The position numbers and the translations under genes were made by a program. From Candidatus Acidiferrales bacterium (GTDB taxonomy: Bacteria; Acidobacteriota; Terriglobia; Acidiferrales; UBA7541), in the NCBI GenBank assembly GCA_955651735.1, contig CATPAM010000148.1:1-7148 (forward strand): a DNA stretch of 7,148 nt, in the 5' to 3' direction. The notes under the pieces are model-generated. The model saw nothing but the letters and a program-made list of their open reading frames with translations, made no database searches and was not told where the DNA came from. Position 1 is the first letter of the stretch. Each line of letters opens with the position of its first letter. Below, piece by piece: positions 1 through 5,480 of the stretch.

Positions 1-68
1 GCGGCCTTCGGGGCTCAGGATGAAGGGAAGCCGCCAGATTCTAGAGAGAAAAGCAACGGTGCCCGCCA

Positions 69-224
69 CCCTTCAGGGCTCAGGGCGAGCAGGTGCACGC
101 TCACTTCATGTTGCCGAGCACTCGGTGTGTCCCTGCAACGTCCTACATGGCACGGCCAAGAATTGCGAACCAGGGCTGAAGCCCGTATTGGTGGTGAATG
201 TTATTCGCGGGCCTGAAGGCCCGC
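69..224. repeat. Cluster of short hairpins with TGAA/TTCA loops
   Basis: Three inverted repeats share one design, a GC-rich stem closing a four-base loop TGAA (or its complement TTCA). They are CCC-TTCA-GGG at 69-78, GGGC-TGAA-GCCC at 173-184, and GCGGGCC-TGAA-GGCCCGC at 207-224, the last with a 7-bp perfect stem. A related CC-TTCG-GG lies near position 8. The recurring loop with diverged stems suggests a palindromic, REP-like intergenic repeat family rather than chance. I associate such "ggc-TgAA-gcc" units with Acidobacteria intergenic DNA, but that is memory, not a search. No run of T follows any of them, so they are poor intrinsic terminators. Confidence 0.5.
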
Positions 225-468
225 TCCCCCGGACCCTTCTAGGCACAGGGCAAGCTGAAGTTCCGGGGCTTCCACCTGGTTCGGCACAGGACAAAGCTGC
301 GCCGGCATACCACTTAAAGAGGGCGGGAGGCTTGAGGGTATTTGATTTATGGGCGGCTGGCCGCGTGCAAGGGTTGGTGTATGCTCGTGCCCCGCCGCGC
401 ACCCATCATGGAACTTCCGGGGGAATCACACACGAACGTATCGCTTTGATCTCGTCAGCCGCTGTAAC

Positions 469-473
469 GGAGG
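469..473 (+). promoter_or_regulatory. Ribosome binding site of the serine hydrolase
   Basis: GGAGG lies 7 nt before the ATG at 481. It decides the start: the same frame is open further upstream to an ATG at 349, but that start has no comparable site and would place 44 non-conserved residues ahead of an obvious signal peptide. Confidence 0.85.
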
Positions 474-480
474 AATCGAA

Positions 481-1776
481 ATGAAGTGTAAGAGAATTCT
501 GCTGGCAACATGCATCTTCGTCTGCTGCACGTGCTCCGGCGTAGGGCAAGATCTGGGCAAATTGAGCCGCCCAGAGGACAGTGGGTTGTCTACGGAACGG
601 CTGGCTCGGCTCAGCAAGCTCTTCCAAGCCGAAGTGGACAAGGGTGCAATTCCCGGGGTGGTCTTGCTGGTGGCTCGCGATGGTAAGTTGGTCTATCTCC
701 AGGCGCTGGGCTATCAGGACCGCGAGAAGCGCGTCGCCATGAAGCCCGACGCGATCTTTCGCATCGCTTCGATGACGAAACCGATCACCAGTGTGGCGGT
801 TATGATGCTGGCCGAGGAAGGCAAAATCGACCTCCTGGCGCCGGTGTCTCAATATCTACCCGAGTTTAAGGACGTCAAGGTGGGCGTTGAGAAGATGGAC
901 CCAAGCAGCGGCAAAGCAACGCTCTCACTTGAGGATCCCAAGCGCGCGATGACTGTTCAGGATTTGCTTCGACATACCTCGGGCCTGGTCTATGGTGCCT
1001 TTGGCAACACGCTCGTGCACCAAGCCTATAACCAGGCCAATCTATTTGACGGCAATCAGACGTTGGCGGAGTTCGTGACGAAGGTGTCAAAACTGCCGCT
1101 GGCTCATCAGCCCGGGAGCGTTTGGGAGTACAGCATGTCGACCGACGTGTTGGGGCGGATCGTCGAAGTGGTTTCGGGAATGGCGTTCGACCGCTTCGTT
1201 GAAGGGCGCATCACCGGGCCCTTGGCTATGCATGACACCGCTTTCTATTTGAGTGCGGCGCAAAGCTTGCGCCTTGCCGGGCCGCAAGTCGATCCTGCCA
1301 CTGGGCGGAGGCCTGGGGCGAGCAGCGCTGAGGATCTCACGAAGGAGAAACAGAAGTGGTTCTCTGGCGGTGGCGGGCTGCTCTCGACTGCGCCTGATTA
1401 TGCGCGGTTTTGTCAGATGCTCTTGAACAGGGGAGAGTTGAACGGCGTTCGCCTGTTGTCGCCGAAAACAATTACGGTGATGACTTCGGATCAGCTCCCA
1501 CCAGGCATCCCACGCTCCGGATACGAAGACCTGGCCCCGACGGCGGAGATGGGACAAAGTTTCGGGCTCGGGTTCGCTGTTCGAACCGATGCGGGGCATA
1601 ATCCCCTTTCCGGCTCGGTCGGCGATTACTTCTGGGCGGGTGCTTACGGGACTTACTTCTGGGTGGATTCGCAGGAAAAGATCTTCGCGGTGATGATGGT
1701 TCAGATGCCATTCCCACAATCGGGCTATTACCGGCGCGTCCTGCGCGAACTCGTTTATGGGACTTTGGTGCACTGA
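481..1776 (+). CDS. Exported serine hydrolase, beta-lactamase / family VIII esterase fold
   Basis: A 431-residue protein of the serine beta-lactamase / penicillin-binding-protein-like family (Pfam Beta-lactamase). Residues 1-23 form a Sec-type signal peptide: basic MKCKR, a hydrophobic Cys-rich core, and probable cleavage after VGQ. No clean lipobox is seen, so it is likely periplasmic or secreted. The catalytic SxxK motif is S97-M-T-K100. The second motif is Y217-S-M rather than the Y-A-N of class C beta-lactamases. The third is W385-A-G followed by AYGTYFWVD, close to the W-G-G of family VIII carboxylesterases and unlike the KTG of true beta-lactamases. A GGGGLLST segment at 297-303 is also typical. 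I infer an esterase or peptidase-like hydrolase; the substrate is unknown and antibiotic resistance is not implied. The gene stands alone and converges with the aldolase unit. No intrinsic terminator follows it. Confidence 0.88.
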   Translation: MKCKRILLATCIFVCCTCSGVGQDLGKLSRPEDSGLSTERLARLSKLFQAEVDKGAIPGVVLLVARDGKLVYLQALGYQDREKRVAMKPDAIFRIASMTKPITSVAVMMLAEEGKIDLLAPVSQYLPEFKDVKVGVEKMDPSSGKATLSLEDPKRAMTVQDLLRHTSGLVYGAFGNTLVHQAYNQANLFDGNQTLAEFVTKVSKLPLAHQPGSVWEYSMSTDVLGRIVEVVSGMAFDRFVEGRITGPLAMHDTAFYLSAAQSLRLAGPQVDPATGRRPGASSAEDLTKEKQKWFSGGGGLLSTAPDYARFCQMLLNRGELNGVRLLSPKTITVMTSDQLPPGIPRSGYEDLAPTAEMGQSFGLGFAVRTDAGHNPLSGSVGDYFWAGAYGTYFWVDSQEKIFAVMMVQMPFPQSGYYRRVLRELVYGTLVH

Positions 1777-1807
1777 GGGCAGCTGACTCGATTGCACGCG
1801 CACCGCA

Positions 1808-1858
1808 GCCTAAAGGTTCCGCGACTAAAGTCGGGGGCTTGGGCGCACACTAAAGCCT
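1808..1858. repeat. TAAA-loop hairpin repeat in the convergent gap
   Basis: The 192-bp gap between the two convergent genes holds short inverted repeats: GCC-TAAA-GGT near 1808-1817, CGAC-TAAA-GTCG at 1822-1833, and an arm pair GGCTT/AAGCC around 1836-1857 whose right arm also follows a TA step. The design (stem, T-purine-A-A loop, stem) matches the TGAA-loop units upstream of the hydrolase, so this is probably a degraded copy of a related dispersed repeat. No T run follows on either strand, so I do not call a terminator. Nothing else recognisable is present between 1777 and 1968. Confidence 0.45.
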
Positions 1859-1968
1859 GAGCTACTGGGAGGCGGGTACCAGGAGTTTCACGACCTTACA
1901 AAGGCGAGCGCAGCGCATTGTTGAGCCTGAAGCGTTGACAGAAGGAGTGGTCCGATGGCTGACCGAGT

Positions 1969-2859
1969 CTAAGAGGCGGTGGCGCTGCGGTTGCTTGCCG
2001 TGGAGTTGAAAAGGAGGAGGCGGGCGCGGACGACTTGCTTTACGGCATCGATTACCGGTGGTAGCAGCTTGTAGGGAGCGACGTCGTTGGTCTTGAGCGC
2101 GAGAGACGATTCGAGCGAGCGGCGCCAGGCAACGCGCAGCTCGGTGTTGATGTGAATCATGTTTATCCCCGCCTGGATGCCCTGGCGGAAGTCTTCGTCA
2201 TTTGTTCCGGAGCCGCCGTGCAGGGTCAAGAACGCTGAGGAAGCTTGCTTGATGGCGGCGATGCGTGGAATGTCCAAACGCTTGCGCGTGTTGCCGGCGA
2301 CCATGCTGGCGAGCATGCCGTGCATGTTGCCGACGGCTGGAGAGAAGAGATCGACGCGCGTGGCGGCGACGAATTGCCTGGCTTCTTCGGGAGTAGTGAG
2401 GGCCAGGCCCTCCGGCGTTTTGTCGAGGATTTCGGAGGAAGTGCCGATGTAACCGACCTCGCCTTCGACAAGGATGGCCGGATGGATGGACTTGACGGCT
2501 TCGACGGCGGCTTTGGTCTCGGCGATGTTTTCTTCCAGAGGCAGAGAGGAGCGATCGAAAACGATCATGTCGAAGCCGGCGCGAGCGGCCTCTTCAGCAC
2601 GGGCGAGGGAGTGAGTATGGTCGGCGTTGAGAAAAATGGGGTGAGAGAACTCGTCGCGATAGGAGTTTACGAGCGCGGCGGCCTGGCGTACGCCGAGAAA
2701 ATCGCGCTCACCTTCCGAGACGCCGACGACAACGGGCACGTTGAGCTCACGAGCGGCGGCAACGACGGCTTTGAGTGCGGTGAACTCGGAGAAATTGAAA
2801 TGGCCAAGCGCGACGCGATTGCGTTGGGCTTGCTGAAGTGAATCGGGCAGGGTCTTCAT
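1969..2859 (-). CDS. Class II (zinc-dependent) fructose-bisphosphate-type aldolase
   Basis: A 296-residue class II ketose-bisphosphate aldolase. The family reversibly cleaves fructose- or tagatose-1,6-bisphosphate to dihydroxyacetone phosphate and glyceraldehyde 3-phosphate in the cytoplasm. Visible motifs in order: HFN at 20-22; ADH at 79-81 with the catalytic Asp80 and zinc ligand His81; VEGEVGYIG at 131-139; zinc ligand His180 in AVGNMHG; zinc ligand His214 in HGGSG with its phosphate-binding glycines; and INTELR at 237-242. All key residues are present and the length is normal. The segment FDRSSLPLEENI (101-112) departs from the usual DGSHLPFEENI. The C-terminal tail after LLLFN is Ser/Thr/Ala-rich. 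Fructose versus tagatose specificity cannot be told from sequence alone. The start is fixed by AAGGAGG directly upstream. It is the second gene of a minus-strand pair with DUF3303, 22 bp apart. Confidence 0.92.
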   Translation of the reverse strand: MKTLPDSLQQAQRNRVALGHFNFSEFTALKAVVAAARELNVPVVVGVSEGERDFLGVRQAAALVNSYRDEFSHPIFLNADHTHSLARAEEAARAGFDMIVFDRSSLPLEENIAETKAAVEAVKSIHPAILVEGEVGYIGTSSEILDKTPEGLALTTPEEARQFVAATRVDLFSPAVGNMHGMLASMVAGNTRKRLDIPRIAAIKQASSAFLTLHGGSGTNDEDFRQGIQAGINMIHINTELRVAWRRSLESSLALKTNDVAPYKLLPPVIDAVKQVVRARLLLFNSTASNRSATAS

Positions 2860-2862
2860 GAT

Positions 2863-2869
2863 CCTCCTT
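2863..2869 (-). promoter_or_regulatory. Ribosome binding site of the aldolase
   Basis: On the minus strand a full AAGGAGG stands 3 nt before the ATG at 2859. The pairing is near-perfect but the spacing is shorter than usual. It lies in the 22-bp gap after the DUF3303 stop codon, so the aldolase can be initiated independently of the first gene. Confidence 0.75.
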
Positions 2870-2881
2870 CCAGGGTTCGTC

Positions 2882-3166
2882 TCAACTTGGATGCGCCTGC
2901 CGGGGATCTTGGCTAGCCCAGAATTCGGTGGAGGGGACGACGGGGACGATCTCGAAGTCGATTAGGTCGATCCAACGGCGCGTCCAGGCATCCAATGCTT
3001 CTAGGCTGGGCGCTTCCATGACCTGGAAGCAGCGAGCGCCGGTGGAAGCGACCCAACTTGCGTGGTAGGTGACACCTTCGGGGAGCATGCGGCCCTTTTG
3101 CCGGAAGCGTTCGCCGATAGGTGTTGGGTCAGCCTGCTTGAAACGCTCTATGACCATGAACAACAT
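2882..3166 (-). CDS. DUF3303-family small protein
   Basis: A 94-residue soluble protein with no signal peptide or membrane segment. The opening MLFMVIERF, then GxxYHASWV (31-39), CFQVME (46-51), the Trp-rich LDAWTRRWIDLIDFEIVPV (58-76) and a short variable tail match what I know of the DUF3303 family, small alpha+beta proteins with no established function. The frame stays open upstream to 3574, through the rimP start, but only this ATG gives the family N-terminus. No Shine-Dalgarno sequence precedes it. On the minus strand TATAGT at 3179-3174 lies about 7 nt upstream, which would put the transcription start at or next to the ATG. It is first in a two-gene unit with the aldolase; the spacing suggests co-transcription, but a functional link is not shown. 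It is divergent from rimP. Confidence 0.8.
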   Translation of the reverse strand: MLFMVIERFKQADPTPIGERFRQKGRMLPEGVTYHASWVASTGARCFQVMEAPSLEALDAWTRRWIDLIDFEIVPVVPSTEFWASQDPRQAHPS

Positions 3167-3222
3167 GGTTGCGACTATACACTGCGCGTAGAGCGTTAGG
3201 GTGCTCCAAGGCGGGCGGTGTC

Positions 3223-3251
3223 TTGCTTTTGGCGTGGCGCGGGAATATACT
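3223..3251 (+). promoter_or_regulatory. Sigma70-type promoter of the rimP-nusA-infB operon
   Basis: TTGCTT at 3223-3228 and TATACT at 3246-3251 are separated by exactly 17 bp, a good match to the housekeeping consensus. The predicted transcription start is near 3257-3260, giving a leader of about 100 nt before the rimP GTG at 3359. No tRNA gene lies between the promoter and rimP. Confidence 0.65.
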
Positions 3252-3282
3252 CTAAATTCACTCTGAAGCGGTCGCACCGATG

Positions 3283-3305
3283 AGTGGGCGCAAGCCCACT
3301 TTTTT
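3283..3305 (+). terminator. Leader hairpin and T run before rimP (intrinsic terminator / attenuator)
   Basis: AGTGGGC (3283-3289) and GCCCACT (3294-3300) form a perfect 7-bp stem closed by a GCAA tetraloop of the stable GNRA class. The stem runs straight into a T tract (T at 3300-3305). The shape is that of a rho-independent terminator. It lies after the predicted promoter and before rimP, so it would release a very short RNA unless read through. NusA-responsive terminators in the leader of this operon are known in B. subtilis and E. coli, and short GTGGG/CCCAC hairpins ahead of rimP are something I recall from other bacteria. An attenuator under NusA feedback is therefore a reasonable inference. 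The opposite strand has no T run, so it would work in one direction only. Confidence 0.75.
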
Positions 3306-3333
3306 GTTGACGCCGGTTGGGGTGCACTTGATA

Positions 3334-3351
3334 CCGGCCATGGCCGGGGAG
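3334..3351 (+). promoter_or_regulatory. Palindrome overlapping the rimP ribosome binding site
   Basis: CCGGCCATGGCCGG at 3334-3347 is a perfect 14-bp palindrome. Its right end overlaps GGGGAG (3346-3351), the ribosome binding site 7 nt before the rimP GTG. As RNA it could fold into a 5-bp stem with a CATG loop that hides part of the site. An upstream arm, GCCGGT (3312-3317), can pair with ACCGGC (3333-3338) instead, which would open it. The pairings are visible; any regulatory effect is inferred. Confidence 0.4.
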
Positions 3352-3358
3352 TCTCCAC

Positions 3359-3898
3359 GTGAATTTGGAGCGGATTCGCGCGACCGCCGAGCGGGTGGCG
3401 CGCTCGGAGGGGCTGGAAGTCGTTGATGTGGAATGGAAAGTGGGGAAGCAGAGGTTTTTGCGGGTGTACATCGATCGCGTAACGCAAAAAGTGGCGGTGC
3501 CGGACGATGTGATGGCCGCGGACGTAGCCGGAGCGGAGGTTTTGGCTGGCGATCCAGACCCGAAGATTAGTCATGCGGATTGCGAGCGGGTCAGCCAGCA
3601 GCTCAGCGTGATTTTGGATGTGGAGGAGTTAATTGACGGGCCGACCGGATACATCCTGGAGGTTAGCTCTCCGGGGCTGGACCGGGCGCTGAAGAAGCCG
3701 GGGGATTTTGAGCGGTTCGTGGGAAGGCTGGCGAAGATTTCGACGAGCGAGCCGATTGGAGATGCGAAGTTTTTTGAGGGCAGGCTGGCGGGAATCGCGG
3801 ACGGGAAAGTGCGAATGGAGTTGAAGGGGAGAGAGCCGCGGGTGGTGGAGATACCGCTGGAGGGGATTCGGAAGGCGAATTTGGTGGTGGAGTTTTAG
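3359..3898 (+). CDS. rimP: Ribosome maturation factor RimP
   Basis: A 179-residue RimP, the cytoplasmic factor that binds the 30S subunit during late assembly. The N-terminal alpha/beta domain (about 1-95) has the LEVVDVEWK and LRVYIDR strands and SHADCERVSQQLSVILDVEE. The diagnostic YILEVSSPGLDRALKKPGDF follows at 98-117, then the C-terminal SH3-like domain (about 118-179). The start is GTG: an in-frame TGA at 3329-3331 lies upstream with no other start codon between, and GGGGAG sits 7 nt before. The common bacterial form has only a few residues between YID and the DC-x-x-V-S helix; here about 25 extra residues (roughly 43-68, ending DPDPK) are inserted. First gene of the rimP-nusA-infB operon; its order and motifs make the call secure. 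Confidence 0.95.
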   Translation: MNLERIRATAERVARSEGLEVVDVEWKVGKQRFLRVYIDRVTQKVAVPDDVMAADVAGAEVLAGDPDPKISHADCERVSQQLSVILDVEELIDGPTGYILEVSSPGLDRALKKPGDFERFVGRLAKISTSEPIGDAKFFEGRLAGIADGKVRMELKGREPRVVEIPLEGIRKANLVVEF

Positions 3899-3911
3899 GA
3901 AGAAGAGGGAA

Positions 3912-3945
3912 TTTACCACCGAGGGCGCAGAGGACACAGAGAAGA
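3912..3945. repeat. 9-bp-periodic dispersed intergenic repeat
   Basis: The 74-bp rimP-nusA spacer contains three degenerate 9-bp steps, CACCGAGGG, CGCAGAGGA and CACAGAGAA. This closely resembles the "accacagaggacacagagg" class of dispersed intergenic repeats that I recall from many environmental bacterial genomes and that produces spurious repeat-rich protein predictions. Origin and function are unknown to me. It does not disturb either gene: rimP ends at 3898 and the nusA ribosome binding site lies beyond the repeat. Confidence 0.6.
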
Positions 3946-3961
3946 ATCGGGAGAACAGTTT

Positions 3962-3967
3962 AGGGAA
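3962..3967 (+). promoter_or_regulatory. Ribosome binding site of nusA
   Basis: AGGGAA lies 5 nt before the ATG at 3973, just past the intergenic repeat. It supports the annotated start, which gives the standard NusA N-terminus. Confidence 0.6.
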
Positions 3968-3972
3968 CTGCA

Positions 3973-5475
3973 ATGGCGAATTTGCTTTATCAACAGATTG
4001 AGATGCTGAGCCGCGAGAAGCACATCGAGCCGGAAATCGTGGTGTCTGCGATTGAAGACGCGATGGTGGTGGCGGCGCGAAAATACTACAAGACGGAAGA
4101 AAACCTGCGCGGGAAATTCAACGCGGAATCGGGCCAAATTGACGTGTTTTCGGTGCTGACGGTGGTGGAGGAAGTTACCGACCCGAAAAACGAGATCGCG
4201 CTGACGGATGCCAAGAAAAAGAATCCGACGGCGGAAGTTGGCACGGAAATTTTGACGCTAAAGCCGACGGACGTGCTGGGGCGAATCGCGGCGCAGACCG
4301 CGAAGCAGGTGATCCTACAGAAAGTGCGCGAAGCCGAGCGCGACACGATTTACAACGAGTATCACACCCGCGTGGGCGAGTTGGTGACCGTAATTGTGAA
4401 GCGCGCGGAAGGGCCGGACCTGATCGTCGATATGGGGCGGACGGAGGCGCGGCTGCCAAAGCGCGAGCAATCGAAGCTGGAGACTTACAACATTGGGGAG
4501 CGGCTGCGCGTGGTGATCAAAATGGTGGACCGCGCGGCGAAGGGTCCGCAGGTGATTGTTTCGCGCGGCGACGCCAGCCTGGTGCAGCGGCTGTTCGAGA
4601 TGGAAGTGCCGGAAATTTACGATGGCACGGTGCAGATCCGGTTCGCGGCGCGGGAAGCGGGCGAGCGGACGAAGGTCGCGGTAATGAGCCGCGATAAAGA
4701 TGTGGATCCGGTAGGCGCGTGCGTGGGCATGAAGGGCATGCGCGTGCAGTCCATCATTCGCGAGCTGCGCGGGGAGAAGATCGACATCATTCCGTACAGT
4801 GAAGAGACGGTGGCATTCGCGCAGAAGGCGCTGAGCCCGGCGAAAGTGACGCGCGTGCAGATCGTCGATCCGGAAACGAAGAAGCTGGAAGTGATCGTGG
4901 AGGATTCGCAGCTTTCGCTGGCAATTGGGAAAAAGGGGCAGAACGTCCGGCTGGCCAGCAAGCTGATCGGCTGGGACATCGACATCAAGAGCGAGGAAGA
5001 GAAGCGGCGCGAGATTGAAGAGCAGATGACGGCTCTAACCGCGCCGACGACGCCTTTGACGGCGTTGGCCGGTGTGGGGCCGAAAACCATCGAGAAGATC
5101 GAGGCGGCGGGGATCACGAATGTGGAAAAACTCGCGGGGATGACGCCGGAACAGTTGATGGAGATTCCGGGCATCGGCGAGAAGATGGTGGACAAGATTT
5201 ATCAGGCGGTGAATCGCTTCTACGAGGGCGGCGGCGAAGCGGCGGCGACGGGCGAAGCAGTGGAGAATACCGATGCGCTTGCGGAAGAGGCAGGGACAGA
5301 GCAAAGCGCCGCCGTAGAGACCGTTACGGCGGAAGAAGCGAGCGCCGCGGCTCACCAAGGCGAGCAAGCTCCTGAAGCGGGGCAAGAATCCGAAGCGAAA
5401 AGCGAAAGTGTAGAACAGGTTGAGTCTGCGGAAAACAAGAACAACGCGGAACGGCCGGAAGAGGCAAAGTCTTAA
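3973..5475 (+). CDS. nusA: Transcription termination/antitermination factor NusA
   Basis: A 500-residue NusA, the RNA-polymerase-associated factor that modulates pausing, intrinsic termination and antitermination. Domains in order: N-terminal polymerase-binding domain (about 1-125, with [15 protein letters not shown]), S1 domain (about 132-200), KH1 with GMKGMR at 252-257, KH2 with GKKGQN at 319-324, then a helix-hairpin-helix pair at 365-413 ([12 protein letters not shown] and [12 protein letters not shown]). From about 418 the protein becomes an 80-residue Glu/Ala-rich tail with no fold that I recognise. E. coli NusA instead carries two acidic-repeat domains, so only one such domain is present here. 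The gene ends in TAA followed at once by a second in-frame TAA (5473-5478), 5 nt before infB. In other bacteria NusA regulates its own operon through leader terminators, which fits the hairpin ahead of rimP. Confidence 0.97.
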   Translation: MANLLYQQIEMLSREKHIEPEIVVSAIEDAMVVAARKYYKTEENLRGKFNAESGQIDVFSVLTVVEEVTDPKNEIALTDAKKKNPTAEVGTEILTLKPTDVLGRIAAQTAKQVILQKVREAERDTIYNEYHTRVGELVTVIVKRAEGPDLIVDMGRTEARLPKREQSKLETYNIGERLRVVIKMVDRAAKGPQVIVSRGDASLVQRLFEMEVPEIYDGTVQIRFAAREAGERTKVAVMSRDKDVDPVGACVGMKGMRVQSIIRELRGEKIDIIPYSEETVAFAQKALSPAKVTRVQIVDPETKKLEVIVEDSQLSLAIGKKGQNVRLASKLIGWDIDIKSEEEKRREIEEQMTALTAPTTPLTALAGVGPKTIEKIEAAGITNVEKLAGMTPEQLMEIPGIGEKMVDKIYQAVNRFYEGGGEAAATGEAVENTDALAEEAGTEQSAAVETVTAEEASAAAHQGEQAPEAGQESEAKSESVEQVESAENKNNAERPEEAKS

Positions 5476-5480
5476 TAAGC

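Larger units (their letters stand above)
1..480. other. Non-coding region with hairpin repeats upstream of the serine hydrolase
   Basis: No supported gene lies here. Frames that stay open give Pro/Gly/Arg-rich products without recognisable domains and run across inverted repeats. The left half holds several short inverted repeats with the same loop sequence, annotated separately. The right half (about 260-468) has a small perfect inverted repeat, GCGGC-TG-GCCGC, at 353-364 and otherwise nothing I recognise. I could not find a convincing -35/-10 pair for the downstream gene; TATGCT at 380-385 is a possible -10 but lacks a good -35. The region ends in the ribosome binding site of the gene starting at 481. 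Confidence 0.6.

Noticed and set aside
349..480. Longer N-terminus for the serine hydrolase, starting at the ATG at 349
   Set aside because: It would bury the signal peptide 44 residues inside; the GGAGG 7 nt before 481 marks the real start.
20..484. Open frame of 154 codons on the plus strand upstream of the hydrolase
   Set aside because: It crosses the hairpin repeats, has no ribosome binding site or recognisable domain, and overlaps the true hydrolase start in another frame.
1087..1803. Long minus-strand open frame opposite the hydrolase
   Set aside because: The product is Arg/His/Pro-rich without a domain; it is a shadow of the GC-rich coding strand.
1935..1971. Possible plus-strand start signal: TTGACA, then GGAG, ATG and five codons before TAA
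   Set aside because: The encoded peptide would be only five residues (MADRV), there is no -10, and it ends on the aldolase stop codon; most likely chance or a relic.
2245..2841. 198-codon plus-strand frame opposite the aldolase
   Set aside because: Gly/Asp-rich mirror of the aldolase reading frame; the aldolase on the minus strand has every catalytic residue.
3252..3358. metY-type initiator tRNA or a riboswitch in the rimP leader
   Set aside because: No cloverleaf, T-loop or CCA-type acceptor is visible, and the leader before the terminator is too short for a known aptamer.
3167..3574. Upstream extension of the DUF3303 frame into the rimP gene
   Set aside because: The extension is His/Pro/Arg-rich, antisense to rimP and its promoter, and absent from the DUF3303 family.
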